Assembly: GCA_905221605.1 (NCBI GenBank)
Contig: CAJNDS010000891.1
Coordinates: 72,501 to 136,500, forward strand
DNA length: 64,000 nucleotides
Direction of reading: 5' to 3'
Source of the DNA: Symbiodinium natans
Taxonomy: Eukaryota > Sar > Dinophyceae > Suessiales > Symbiodiniaceae
The position numbers were made by a program, and so were the translations under genes. Below, piece by piece: positions 38,031 through 50,292 of the stretch. The notes beneath the pieces are model-generated. The model saw only the letters and a list, made by a program, of their open reading frames with translations. It searched no databases and was not told where the DNA came from. How positions within the stretch are numbered: position 1 is the stretch's first letter; each line of letters begins with the position of its first letter.

Positions 38031-38940
38031 CCCTCCCTGCATTCCGAGTGAGCGAGGCTCGGAGCCAAAATGCTATCGAGTATCCACAAAGCAGAAGCCC
38101 AGGGCCTAGGCCGCCCCCCATAAGGGGGGCAAGCCCTTCAACCTCTATGGCGAAAAGTCGACGCAGGTCGCGTGCCCGTCAGTAGCACCCACGATGGGCC
38201 CGGTACGGGAACCCCAAAATCTTGGGTCTGGATCGCTGACAGTTTCGGGGGGGGGGGGGGGTACCCCAAGGCCCCCAGGCCAGGAGGACCCGACCCCTCA
38301 CCGCAGCGTGTCCAGGGATCAGGCTGGTCCAGGCAGGGTGGGAGCCCCGGGCCCTGACCCCCCTTACCTGCCTGGCCCTGCCTCAACCCTCTCCTTTTCT
38401 GTCCTAGGACCTGGCCTCAAACCTTTCTCTTGGCTGAAAGTAGCCATCGGTGACGGAAAGGTTTTTTGAAAGTAAGCGATTGTCATGAGTTTAGGCCTAA
38501 ACCCTAAAAGGAATAGGTTTGGGTGGTTTTGCCGCCTCGGACGGCGTTGGGTGGGAGAAAAGTATTGGAGGGCCCTCCACAATCGGGCCAGAGCTGCTCT
38601 TCGCACCTGCCGAAGCATTCGAGCCGCTGATGCATCCTAACCTTCACAGCATCTACGTCCTGTTACAGCAAACCCTAAACCCTAAGCCCTAAACCCTAAA
38701 CCTTAAGAGCCCTGATATACCTACCCTTCGTGAAGCCAATCATAAGGTCCCTCTCCAAACCTTTCATGAATCCTGTACAACCCTAAACCCTCAACCCAAA
38801 TTCATCCCGAACCAGAGGCTCTTGTGAGGGTTTAGGGTTCAGGGTTTAGGGTTTCGGGTTTAGGGTTAACATGCCCAAACAACAAAACAACAAAATCCAC
38901 GGCACAACAAAATCCACGGCACAGCTAGGCTAGCGTGCGC
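38031..38940. other. GC-rich unique spacer with possible exon-like signals
   Basis: A G13 run lies at 38249-38261. Overlapping open frames on both strands (38138-38618) give Pro/Gly-rich products without a domain. CCTCTCCTTTTCTGTCCTAG (38388-38407) looks like a splice acceptor and GTAAG follows at about 38470, so a short exon is conceivable. Evidence is too weak to call it. Short telomeric words lie at 38668-38705 and 38826-38870. Confidence 0.45.
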
Positions 38941-39294
38941 CCTGATCCCTAACCAATAACACCCTAAACCCAAAATTAAGGCCTGAACCCTAAACACCCT
39001 AAACCCCGAACCAAAACTAGCCCCCAAACCCCAAACCCCAAACCCTAAACCCTAAACCCTAAACCCTAAAACTCTAAACCCGAAAACCCTAAACCCTAAC
39101 CCTAAACCCTAAACCCTAAACCTAAACCCTAAACCCTAAACCCTAAACCCTAAACCCTAAACCGTAAACCCTAAACCCTAAACCCTAAACCCTAAACCCT
39201 AAACCCTAAACCCTAAACCCTAAACCCTAAACCCTAAACCCTAAACCCTAAACCCTAAACCTAAACCCTAAACCCCAAACCCTAAACCCTAAAC
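38941..39294. repeat. Long CCCTAAA array
   Basis: Degenerate units become nearly perfect CCCTAAA from about 39040 to 39290, with occasional six-base (CCTAAA) or CCGTAAA units. Confidence 0.95.
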
Positions 39295-41180
39295 CCCTAC
39301 CCTCTCCACCCGGCGCCTTGGCTTCGGCTACCGCTGTGCCGCTTTCGCCGGCGCGACTCATGCCTTGGTGGTTCGGGTTTAGGGTTTAGGGTTCAGGGTT
39401 TAGGGTTTAGGGTTTAGGGTTTAGGGTTTAGGGTTTATGGTTTAGGGTTTAGGGTTTAGGGTTTAGGGTTTAGGGTTTAGGGTTTAGGGTTCAAGCAGCC
39501 CATCGCAGCACTTTCGAAATGCGTCCTGGGCGCTCCCCCGAGCCCGGGCAGGGTTTAGGGTTTAGGGTTTCGGGTTTCGGGTTTAGGGTTTAGGGCTTAG
39601 GGCCTTGCGCCTTAGGGTTTAGGGTTTCGGGTTTCGGCTTTAGGGTTTAGGCAAGTCAACAGCGATCTGTTTCGCAGAAGAGGGAAGTTGCAGATGAGGC
39701 CCCTAAACCCTAAACCCTGAACCCTAAACCCTAACCCTAAACCCTAAACCCTAAACCCTAAACCCTAAATCATGAGCTTCTTCTTTGTGGCGTCTGGCGG
39801 AACAAGTTAGCAAAATAGCCGTTCATATTAGCGCTATTTCGCAGCAACGGGAGACATGGAATATCGGACATAAGGTCACCTCAGCTCAACTCTCAGCGTT
39901 CTAACTTTCCGGCCCGCGGTGCTGCTTGCCCTCGCTTCCAGGTCTGTGTATCTGTACAACACCCCTGTGCTGTTACAGCAGCCGCTTCACAAGGGCTGGT
40001 AGCTTGTCGATCTTGCTCTCGACCTTTTGAACTCCTTACCCTTGGTGAACCTCCAAGCGGCCGAGCAGTTCGATCAGGCGGTCCACCCCCTGCTTGAGAC
40101 TCGACAGGGTTTAGGGTTTAGGGTTTAGGGTTTAGGGTTTAGGGATTAGGGTTTAGGGTTTAGGGTTTAGGGCCTCAAGCGTAAACCCCAAACACTGAAG
40201 CCGTAACCCAAAAGCTCAAATCCGAACGTAGGGGGACCCCCAGACCCCCAAACAGGAAGATCCCCCTGTAATAAGGACCCCGAATAAGGTACCCCGCATT
40301 TCGGAAACCCCCAAATCCCATCCCGCCCAAAGGGTTTAGGGTTTAGGGTTCATGGTTCTGTCGTGATCTTCGTGCCCTGATGATTTCGGAACGAGTTTCG
40401 CAGACTACTCAGACCAAACGAGTGAGCCTTGGTGAAAATCCTGAACAACGATGTTCTTTAGGGTTTAGGGTTTAGGGTTTAGGGTTCAGGGTTCAGGGTT
40501 TAGGGTTTCGGGTTTTACTCCCACCCCCCCTACCCTAAACCCCCAACCGCCTCTTAGCATCAAGGACGAAACCATGTTGTGAGAACACCTGTGTTCCGCG
40601 CCCTCCCGCGTCATCATCGTCCCCTTCGACTTCCAAGTTAGCCTGCGGCTTTCTGGGTTAATGGTGCAGGGGGTTCAGGTTTCGGGTTTCGGGTTTCGGG
40701 TTTAGGGCTAGTTGGGTTCTGGGATTCACGGCCTCAGAAGAAAACCATCAGGCCCTGAACTGGTTTGTGAAGGGTCTGACATATGTTTCGCGTCCCAGAA
40801 CACGAGACCCTTAAACCCCAAACCCTAGCCCCCAGCGCCTACGCCCTACGCCCAAGTCTCAGTATCTACTCCCTGCATGCCCTAAACCCTAAACCCAGAG
40901 CCAGCGAAGCTCCCAGATGCTTCTGATCAACTTTCCTGGCTCCTCCTGAAGAAAGAAGCCCAAACCGTTTTCCTTTTGTTACTTCTGGCCGGTTTTACTG
41001 AACCGTGAACCCCAAATCCCCCAACCCCAAGCCCCAAACCCTACACCTGAAAAGTACGGGGTGTCAGGTCGAAACTACTTGGAGTTTCTTGAGAAAACCT
41101 GGACTTGGGTGCGGAGGTGAACTGTACGAGTTGCGGGTTTCGTGTTGAGGGCTTGCGCTGATTGATAGCCATTTGTGGGT
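39295..41180. repeat. Telomeric arrays and spacers
   Basis: TTTAGGG arrays lie at 39376-39490, 39552-39650, 40107-40170 and 40456-40515. A CCCTAAA array lies at 39699-39770. The unique spacer 39771-40105 and others hold no recognised gene. Confidence 0.78.
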
Positions 41181-41326
41181 CTACTTGAAAGTTCATGGCA
41201 GTTGTTACCCAATTACAGCGGTACTTCGAACCCTCTTATAAGCCCCTCAAGTGCCCTAATGTAGTGATAATTTGGGTTTTCAGTACAGTCATCATTGGTT
41301 AGTAAGTACCATGAACCTTCAAGTAG
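41181..41326. mobile_element. Family B fold-back element
   Basis: Opens CTACTTGAAAGTTCATGGCA and closes GTACCATGAACCTTCAAGTAG, with TTATAA-rich inner arms. TA flanks both ends. Confidence 0.8.
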
Positions 41327-43600
41327 GGTTTAGGGTTGTGGGACCCTAAACCCTAAACCCTAAACCCTAAACCCTAAACCCTAAACCCTAAACCCCAAAC
41401 CCTAAACCCTAAACCCTAAGGGTCAAGGGGCATTGCTTATAACTACACGTGAACCCCCGAGGCGCCATTGGGGACTGACAGCCTCATTCTTTGGCAGGGG
41501 GGCTTCTGCAAACAACGGTTTAGGGTTTAGGGTTTAGGGTTTCGGGTTTCGGGTTTCGGGTTTAGGGTTTAGGGTCTGTCCAGGCTGTGTGGTTTCCAGC
41601 ACCGAAACAACAAAGCCTAAAGAATAAAACCCTAGACCCTTAAGCCTAAGCCCGAAAAGGTTTAGGGCTTGGGCTTTTCTATACTCCTCTTGGAACCTTA
41701 ACAAACATAGTTTGTGATATTCCTTTGGGTTACTTAGCTTTGGAGCAGACCCTGAAAAAAAGTATATACTTTTTAGGTATAAGCTTCTATAATCGGAAAC
41801 CAGATCCAAAATAAGTATTAAAGAATAGTACTCCAAGACCCAGGTTACATGAATACAATTCCTAAGGGGGAGGGATGAGGAGCCACACGGGGGCCTTGAT
41901 TTGCGTCGCAAAGGTCTGGAACCTGCCCCGGAAAGCATGTTGAGACGAGTTGGGTTTAGAGCATATATAGAGTTTAGGGTTTAGGGTTTAGGGTTGAGGG
42001 TTGAGGGTTTAGGGTCTACCTGGGACTCCACAAATGTATTTCGGGTCATCCAACATGTCGTTCTTGGTGCCTCAAGTCTTCACCCTAAACCCTGAACCGT
42101 GAACCCTAAGCCAAACCCTATATACACCCTACACCCTAAACCCTAAACCCCAAACCGCGCGTCGACTCCCTGAAGGTTAGGGTACTATGAAAGGCCTCCA
42201 GGAATTCTGATCAGGTTCCGTTGGGTCTAGTGCTTATGGGTTGTAGGGTTTGGGTTTATGTTTAGGGCTTAGGGCTTGATAGACCCTAAACCCCCTAAAC
42301 CCTAAAATCATACTTGGCAGGTAGTGCATAGGCATGGGCTAAGGGTTTAGGGCGTGGGGGTCTCGCCCTAACCCCTACACCCTATACCCTAAACGCTTAG
42401 ATTATGAGGATTAGGGGTCTATCTGGGGTTTCGGAGGTTTGGGACTGGGAGTAGAGAGTGAATTTAGCAATATCACCCCTCACCTCTCCAATAACTGAAC
42501 ACCTTTAAACCCTAAACCCTAAGCCCCAAACCCCTTGTCGGAGGCCCGGACAGCGTCTGCACTCCGGCAACCTGCTTCCTTTTCGAGTCCTGCAGGTGAC
42601 GGTGTGGGGGTTTGGGGTTTGGGACTTAGGGTTTGCGGTTTAGGGTTTGGGGTCTAGGGTTCGAGGTTTAGGGTTTAGGCTTTCGGGTGCTACCCTAAGG
42701 CCCAAGACCCAACTCTTTGAGGGGTTTTTAGCGGTATGAACCCTAAAACCCTAACTCCAAAAACGGCCTAAACCCCTTTGAAATTTGGGGGGCTTGGCCC
42801 CATAAAACGGAAATTTAGGCGAGTCATATGGATAGGGTTGGTAGGGTCTTTAGGGTTTATATGGTGCACCAGGTTTATAGACTGCAGAGTTTATATGGTT
42901 CATGAGGTTGAGGAGTGTACCTAACCCTAAGCCCTAAACCCTAAACCCTAAACCCTAAACCCTAAACTACAATTTGGGGCGTCAAGGTGCTGCCTATTGT
43001 AGGGACGCTTCATGTCAGGACCCGAGCCCTGAGGCTTATCGGGTCGAGGGTTTGCATCATAGGGTTTGAGAGAGTAAGGTAAAGAGACCCTAAACCCTAA
43101 ACCCTAAACCCGAAACCCTAAACCCTAAACCCTAGGGTTTAAGGATTGAGGGTTGCAGAGACGTTACTATAGGCTGCCCAGTACTTCTCTTTTGCGGAAA
43201 GATAAGGGTTTAGGGTTTAGGGTTCAACATTTAGGGTTTAGGGTTTAGGGTGTGGAAAGCACCCGGCAAAAAAGTCCAAGGCTACCTACTCCACACCTAA
43301 GCTTTTGCCTATCAGGAGGCTTACCACCCCAAAAAAGATAGGGATAAGGGAACTACCAGGCGCCCTGGCCTAAGCGATGCTTGCCTTTTGTGTGGATCTA
43401 CCAACCCTAAACCCTAAACCCTACACTCGACCATAAACCCTAAACCCGAAAGCCTAAACCCTAAACCCTAAACCCTAAACCCTAAACCCTGAACTTCTCG
43501 GAGTTTAGGGGGCGAATTCGTCAAGTCGCCAGCTTGCGCTTGAAGTAGACGTCGAGTCGCTCTGCCTGCTCTCGGACCCCTTGAGTTCCCCAAAGCCTAC
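41327..43600. repeat. Telomeric arrays and spacers
   Basis: Arrays lie at 41344-41420, 41518-41575, 41968-42015, 42925-42966, 43086-43135, 43205-43255 and 43430-43492. A 134-codon minus-strand frame (41534-41938) begins in unique DNA and ends in translated repeats (LNPKPETRNPKP). It has no recognisable domain, so I do not call it. Confidence 0.75.
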
Positions 43601-45790
43601 AAAGGCTTTAGGGTTTAGGGTTTAGGGTTTAGGGTTTCAGGTTTTGGATTTTAGGGTTTAGGGTTATAGGGTTTAGGGTTTAGGGTTTAGGGTTCAGGGT
43701 TCAGGGGTTAGGGCTTGGGGTTTGGGGTTTGGGGTTTGGGGTTTGGGGTTTGGGGTTTAGGGTTTAGGGTTTAGGGTACCTACATGGCACACGCTTGGGC
43801 TCTAAAGCTACTATAAGAAGCCTCCCGGGCCCATACTGGGCTCTAAAGATATACTAAAGATATACTACATAGGAACCCCTTTTGCAGCCCAAGTATATGC
43901 CATACATGGACCCTAAACCCTCCAAAAAGGGACCATAGTTTTGACAACCACCCGCATGGACCCTTTGGGGATTCTATTTCGGGGGATAAAAGGGGTACGC
44001 GCCCCCCCAATTTTTGGGGAAACACCCTTTTTTGGAGGGGGGGTCCCGTTAAGAGGATTCTGGTCTATTTGGGGGAGAAAAGGGGTACGTACCCTAAACC
44101 CTAGACCCTAGACCCTAGACCCTAAACCCTAAACCTAAACCCTAAACCCTAAGTACCCTTATTAGGCCACTGTTGGGATCCCTATTTGTGGGGATCCCAA
44201 GGCGACACAATGACCTTGACATCTTTAAACCTTCGGGTGCCTAATCCCTAATCCCTAAACCCTAAACCCTAAACCCTAAACCCCAAACCCTAAACCCTAA
44301 ACCCTGTTACCAACTCTGTACTTCAAGAAGCCCTATAGACCTATAGACCCTTCAGTCCTCCAAACCCTACAGAACACCATTCAGCCCTCCCTATAGAACC
44401 CTGCAACCTGGGTTTAGGGTTTAGGCTTTAGGGTTTAGGGTTTAGGGTTTAGGGTTTAGGGCTTAGGGTTTTTAGCTTTCTAGGGTTTAGGGCTTTTTAG
44501 GGCTTCGGGTCAAACCTCCAAGCCGAAAAGCCCTAGACCCTAAAGCCCTGGAGCACTAAACCTTAAATGCAGCTACCCTTGGATGCCTTGCTCGAGAGAC
44601 GCCAGTGGCCCCTTAGACACAGCTTCGGGTTTCGGGTTTATGGCTTAGGGTTTAGGGCTTCGGGCTTAGGGTTTAGGTTTAGGGTTTAGGGTGCTAACGG
44701 GGGCTCACTGGCTCAGCTAGGTGGGGGAAGGTTTAGGGGTTTGGGCCTTTTGGCTGAGTTTACTAGGGCAACAAGAGGGCTTCGGGTGCAGGGTTTGTGG
44801 AATACTGGCTCAGTAGCATTATGTAAGTAATGTCTGGTTTGGCTACTTTACCCTGCCAGAACCTCTCTGCGCAAGTGCACTGTGCGCCGCATGTAAATAG
44901 GGGCCTTCATAATTAGAACAGTGTCTTGGGTCGTTCTAGTATGTTTATATTGGCGCCATCAGGAATAAATAGTATTAGTAACTATTCCAACCCCTAGATT
45001 ATGAGTACCGAGAAACCCCCCCCACATCCTAACAACAAACCTCGAGGCTCCATTGTACGAAGAGGCCATGGGCATTTGGGCCCAAGCCCGGAACGGCGAT
45101 CTGTGGGGGGTTTCCCGGGGTTCCGAAAATGGGGAGGGGGTACCCCCATATATATCCCATATATACACCCAACATACTAAAGCCCGAAACCCTAAACCCT
45201 AAACCCTAAACCCTTAACCCTAAGCCCGTTTATTATCACAGCCCCCGAAAAGGGCACCCGAACTTGCTTGCTTCGAACCCGGAAGCCCCGAACCCCACCA
45301 AGAGAAACACTTGGGGCCCAGTGGATCCTTAGGGTTCAAGGTTTAGGGTTTAGGGTTTAGGGTTTAGGGTTTAGGGTTTAGGGTTTAGGGTTTAGGGTTT
45401 AGGGTTTGGGGGTGTAGGGAAGTGGGTTTAGTTGCTTGGCTGCCGGCACGCAAGTGTGCAACTGAGCGTGCCTTTAGGGATTTGGGGCTCAAGCCCTAAA
45501 CCCTAAACCCTAAACCCCAAACCCCAAACCCCAAACCCCAAACCCTAAACCGTACATCGCCGGCACCAAATACTCCCACGACTCGCCCGGACTCTCGAAA
45601 CCCTTCGTTGACAGCTGCAGGGATCTCGGGTTTACGTAGCAACTGCTCGACCAAGCTGTTGAGGTCCTCAGTATGCTAGAGGAACTCAAGGTTTTGGGAT
45701 TATGCAGGGAAAACAATACCTCAAAACGGTTAAAGGTTGCACACTCTACTGCTCAGCCTCAACTGTTTACAAAGCCGTAAACCCTAAACC
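43601..45790. repeat. Telomeric arrays and spacers
   Basis: Arrays lie at 43610-43775 (with TTTGGGG variants), 44090-44150, 44245-44305, 44410-44480, 44640-44692, 45181-45225, 45330-45412 and 45492-45550. A related pair of spacers near 43975-44090 and 47325-47405 shares GGGGGTCCC(C)TTAAG(A/C)GGATTCT and GGGGTA. No gene is supported. Confidence 0.75.
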
Positions 45791-45894
45791 TTGGGATGTT
45801 CCCGCCTCATCCTAACAATCCTCAATAGGCATTACAGTACCCCCTATTAAAAATTCCCGAGAAAGGACTGCTAGTATAAGGGGGAACATCCCAA
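45791..45894. mobile_element. Family A MITE inserted in a telomeric array
   Basis: Starts TTGGGATGTTCCCGCC and ends GGGGGAACATCCCAA. The inner arms are decayed but recognisable. It is flanked on both sides by CCCTAAAC-type sequence, so its target was itself telomeric repeat and the exact duplication is ambiguous. Confidence 0.83.
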
Positions 45895-45934
45895 CCCTAA
45901 ACCCGAACTGGTTTTGACGTGGTTCGGGACCCTT

Positions 45935-46091
45935 AGCTGCTGAGCAAAAAGTGTACACTGTCAGCTTTACAGGGGATTATAGTATCCCAAAAAGTGTGAA
46001 GTGTGCCCACTCAGCTAACCCTAAACCCTAAACCCAAACCCTAAGATTATAGTATCCCAAAAAGTGTGAAGTGTGCCCACTCAGCTACTGA
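45935..46091. mobile_element. Family D element with telomeric insert and 43-bp duplication
   Basis: The element's right half occurs twice: 45975-46017 and 46045-46087 are identical over 43 bases (GATTATAGTATCCC ... CCCACTCAGCTA). The 27 bases between them (46018-46044) are CCCTAAA-type units. Confidence 0.92.
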
Positions 46092-48071
46092 GGTACCTGA
46101 GCCCATGGCAAATACTTGCACAGGAGTGTCATGTCGCCCTGGGCGTTCATCCGTCCTCGGACCTGGTCAGACAACGGGACCGTTCGGGTTCTGGGTTTCT
46201 TGGGGTTTAGGGCTGGGAGCTTAGATTCTTCACGCACCCCCGAACTGGACTCTGATAGCCCTCAACCCTAGCTCTCAAACCTGAAGCTCTCAAGCCTCAA
46301 CTCTAAACGCTATACACTCTCAATCCGCAACCCTCAACCCTAAACTCGCAACCCTTAACCCTCAACTCTCAATCCTCAACCGTCATCCCTAAAGTCTCAA
46401 CCCAAAAAACTCTCAATCCCCAGCCCTTAACCCTAAAGTCTCTATCCTCAAACCTCCAGCCTCAAGCCCTAAACCCTAAACCCTAAACCCTACACCCTAA
46501 ACCCTAAACCCTAAACCCTAAACCCTTAAACCCCAGCAGCCACACAACAAACCGCGGACATCAAGGCTGGGGGCTTCACTCAAGGGGTATGCCCAAGAGC
46601 TATTTTCAATACTTCGTAGACTCTCGAGACTCTAGAGACCCTGAACCCTACACCCTACACCCTACACCCTACACCCTAAACCCTAAACCCTAAACCCTAA
46701 ACCCTAAACCCTAAACCCTAAACCAAGAATGTTCTCAAGTAAGGTGCTCTTTTCAACCCAATACAGGTCAATGATGAAGTTTATACATACTTATAACATC
46801 TGTGTATGTGTATATATATATACATATACATACATATATATATATATGGTTAGGATACATGTGTATATATATATATGTAGATGTAGGGGGGGGGGTATTT
46901 AAGATTTAAGGTTTAGGGTGTTAGGTTTGATGAAGGTTTCGGGTTTAAGGGTTCAGGTTTAGTGCAAGGGCAGGGGAGGAGGCAAAACCCTAAACCCTAA
47001 ACCCTAAACCCTAAACCCTAAACCCTAAACCCTAAACCCTAAACCCTAAACCCTGAACCCTGAACCCTGAACCCTGAACCCTGTGCCCTGGCCACGCCAC
47101 CTCCATGGCGGTCTGGACCTGCCTGCAACAGCTGGGGCAGGGCGAGACTTCTTTAGGGTTTAGGGTTTAGGGTTTAGGGTTAAACCGTAAACCCTACAGT
47201 AAACTCCAACAAGTTGGAGCATCCTTATCCCCATACCCCAAAGGGTATGCCAAAGGGAATCCCAGCTCAAATTATCCTTAAACCATGTTCCAACTTTCTG
47301 GAGTTTACTGTAAACCCTAAATGGGGGGGTGTCCGAAAATAGGGGTACCCTGTTTAGGGGTCCCCTTAAGCGGATTCTATTCTTTTTGGGGTATAAAAGG
47401 GGTGGAAATAGCCAAATGAGAGGGCCCCACGTACCTAACTCAGGGAGTACTTGGGCTTCAAGATCATGGGTCTCTATTTCGGACCCCAAAGGCTCTACCC
47501 TTGAGTTTGGGGATTCCTCGTTAAAGATCCTAAGGGCCATACTAGGAGCATATGACGAAAGGGAAGCCTGCTGGATTTCGGGGTTTGCCCCAGACCTCTA
47601 ACCCGAAACCCTTTATGTGTCAGTATAAGGTTTAGGGTTTAAGGGGCCATGTGACTACCCTGAGATATACTGGCAGGGTTTAGGTTTAGGGTTCGAGGTT
47701 ATCCCTAAACCCTAAACCCTAAACCCTAAACCCTAAACCCTAAACCCTAAACCCTAAACCCTATAGGGTACAGAGTATATAGAGCCATGCAACTCCCTAA
47801 ACCCTAAACCCTAAACCCGGGACTCTTAGATGGCTTCATAAGTCCGGGTGCTCACGCACACAGGGTACACAAAAATCACCGACATGCAACAAGAGCAGTA
47901 GACTTTGTCACAAAAGAAAAACGCTGAGGTCCTGGCTAGCCGAAGCTCCGCACCCTAAAGCCTATACCCTAAACTCTGAACCCCGAAACCTAAACCCTAA
48001 ACCCTAAACCCTGAACCCTAAACCCTAAAGCCCCCCAAAAAGACCCCAAACCTTGGATCTCTCCTCGCCGA
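46092..48071. repeat. Telomeric arrays, AT microsatellite, spacers
   Basis: CTCAACCCT-type degenerate repeats lie at 46255-46480. Arrays lie at 46466-46530, 46645-46722, 46985-47082, 47155-47182 and 47700-47765. (TA)n/(TG)n microsatellite lies at 46800-46885. A 23-base segment AACTCCAACAAGTTGGAG is partly inverted against TCCAACTTTCTGGAGTTTACTG around 47195-47315, suggesting another fold-back. The 126-codon minus-strand frame at 47160-47540 has no domain. No gene is supported. Confidence 0.72.
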
Positions 48072-48221
48072 CTTGGTAGCCCAGTAACCATCTTATGATA
48101 AGGGCACCCTTTTTTGGGTTGGTTCTTTGATAATATTTAGGGTTCGAGGTTATCCCCAAACCCTAAACCCTAAACCCTAAACCCCAAAAAAAGGGTAAAG
48201 GGTACCACTGGGGCTACCAAG
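48072..48221. mobile_element. Family C element with telomeric insert and 6-bp flanking repeat
   Basis: The ends are TTGGTAGCCCAGTAACCAT and GGGTACCACTGGGGCTACCAA. GCCGAC is repeated on both sides. A mixed TTTAGGG/CCCTAAA insert (about 48125-48182) lies between the T-rich and A-rich inner arms. Confidence 0.83.
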
Positions 48222-49006
48222 CCGACGGGCCTTGACTTGAGCATGGCCAGCTTTCCGGTGAACTGGCCCATGGCCTCAGGCGCCGCAGGGTTTAGGGTTA
48301 GGGTTTAGGGTTTTAGGGTTTAGGGTTTGGAGTTTAGGGTTTAGGGTCTTAGAAGTTAGGGTTTTAAGGTTTTCGGCTTCAGGCCAATAACGGCAACAAG
48401 TTCTTGAGGTCACTTTAGCTTCGGGCTTAGGGCTTCACCACCCAAAACCCGAAACCCGAAACCCTAAACACACCAAACCCTAAACCCTAAACCCTAATTA
48501 CATCCTAACCTTGCCCCTCAGGAGGATATAACATTGCCATCATGTACCTTAGCGACACGTGTGTGCGCGTGGGCCCCTGTATGAGAAACTATGCCAGGCA
48601 GCCTATCTTTGAAGGCACCCGTAAGGAATGTAGGGTTTAGGGTTCAAGGTTTAGGGATAGCACTGAACCATCTCGATGGCATGAGGCGTGTGCCTCATGT
48701 ACTGATAGTAGGTGATACCTAAACCCTAACCTTCAACCCTAAACCCTAAACCCTAAACCCCAAACCCTAAACCCTAAACCCGAAACCCCCCAGACTAGTA
48801 GGTGAATGGAGCAGGAAGGGCTGTGGGCCCCATGGCGTACGGTCTACCTTTGGGGTTTAGGGTTTCGGGTTTCGGGTTTGGGGTTTGGGGTTTAGGGTTT
48901 GTGTTGTGGGGTTTGGGGTTTAGGGTTTGGGTTGTGGGGTTTGGGGTTTGGGGTTTGGGGTTTAGGGCTTAGGTTTTAGGACTCCTTTTGCCGACTCTTG
49001 GGGTCC

Positions 49007-49064
<58 letters not shown>

Positions 49065-49633
49065 AGGTGTGAAGCCTCCCTCAGGCGCCGAGCGGGGCAT
49101 CTGGTAGTAAGGTTTAGGGTTTAGGGTTTAGGGTTTAGGGTCTAGGGTCTAGGGTCTAGGGTCTAGGGTCTAGGGTTTAGGGTTTAGGGTTTAGGGTTTA
49201 GGGTTTAGGGTTTAGGGTTTAGGGTCTGCCAGCTAGTTGCCCCGCAAGCCCTATACCCTAAACTGAGGCCAACAAACCATGTACCCTGAACCCTATTGGG
49301 TTTAGGGCTTCGGGGATTTAGGGTTCAGGGTTGTCCAAAACCACCCTATCCTAGGCTGTCAACTTATAAACCATAAACTCCATCCCCTAAGCGGAAATGA
49401 GCTCCACCATCTGGGTTGGCAGGCATCGTCCATCTCCCGCGCTCGCCGCTCCTGCCGTTTGTATAGGGTTTACATCTCGGGATAGATGCAGGGGCCCTTT
49501 AGGTAAGGAACCCGTTTATGCCACTTATATACCCTATACAACCCAAGGGCCCATACTTCAGAACCCGTTAGAGAAGGAGGTAAGGGGCCATATTTAACGG
49601 ACCATGAAACTTCCCTCAGATATCATGGGGTCT
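48222..49633. repeat. Telomeric arrays with a 57-base poly-C run
   Basis: Arrays lie at 48290-48350, 48735-48785, 48850-48975 (GGGGTTT-rich) and 49110-49226 (with a TCTAGGG sub-block at 49139-49172). C57 lies at 49008-49064. The 66-codon frame 49397-49597 has no domain. Confidence 0.85.
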
Positions 49634-49675
49634 ATACTTGGAGGTTCGAGGTACCTACCCTGAACCTCCAAGTAG
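49634..49675. mobile_element. Minimal family B palindrome
   Basis: Only the two termini remain, back to back: TACTTGGAGGTTCGAGGTAC and CCTGAACCTCCAAGTA. The internal part has been lost. Confidence 0.8.
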
Positions 49676-50100
49676 GGTTCTCGGCTGGATGGCTTTTGTT
49701 ACGTGCCTGTCTCGTACGAACCCCTAGACCCTAAACCCTAAACCCTAAACCCTAAACCCTAAACCCTAAACCCTGGTTGGGTGCATGGGACCCATAGGCT
49801 TTATTAACCCTGGGAGGTAGACCTCCCAGGAGGGAAAAACCTGCCGGGTCTTTGCTCTAGGGTTCCAAGCATGGGCCAGTCCCTTGTGCACACCCTACAC
49901 CCTAAACCCTGAACCCTAAACCCTAAACCCTAAACCCTAAACCCTGAACCCTGAACCCTAAACCCTAAACCCTAAACCCCTATAAGGGATTACATCGGGT
50001 ACCTCATTCCCTACTAAGAACCAGTTGGAAAAGGGAAAAGGATCAGTCTTGGAACTCCAACCCTAAACCCTAAGCACTAAACCCTAGACCCTAAACCCTG
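49676..50100. repeat. Short CCCTAAA arrays
   Basis: Arrays lie at 49725-49775 and 49890-49978, with spacers. No gene. Confidence 0.85.
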
Positions 50101-50292
50101 CCCTAAGCCCTAAGCCCTAAGCCCTAAGCCCTAAGCCCTAAGCCCTAAGCCCTAAGCCCTAAGCCCTAAGCCCTAAGCCCTAAGCCCTAAGCCCTAAGCC
50201 CTACGCCCTAAGCCCTAAGCCCTAAGCCCTAAGCCCTAAGCCCTAAGCCCTAAGCCCTAAGCCCTAAGCCCTAAGCCCTAAGCCCTAAGCCC
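50101..50292. repeat. Homogeneous CCCTAAG variant array
   Basis: About 27 units of AGCCCTA with a single ACGCCCTA exception. It resembles the shorter block at 6684-6765. Near-perfect homogeneity of a non-canonical unit implies amplification of the variant. Confidence 0.96.

Noticed and set aside
38172-38618. GC-rich overlapping frames with acceptor-like and donor-like signals
   Set aside because: Both strands are open, no domain is visible, and the splice-like words alone are not enough to call an exon.
41534-41938. 134-codon minus-strand frame
   Set aside because: Its end is translated CCCTAAA repeat (LNPKPETRNPKP) and the unique part shows no family.
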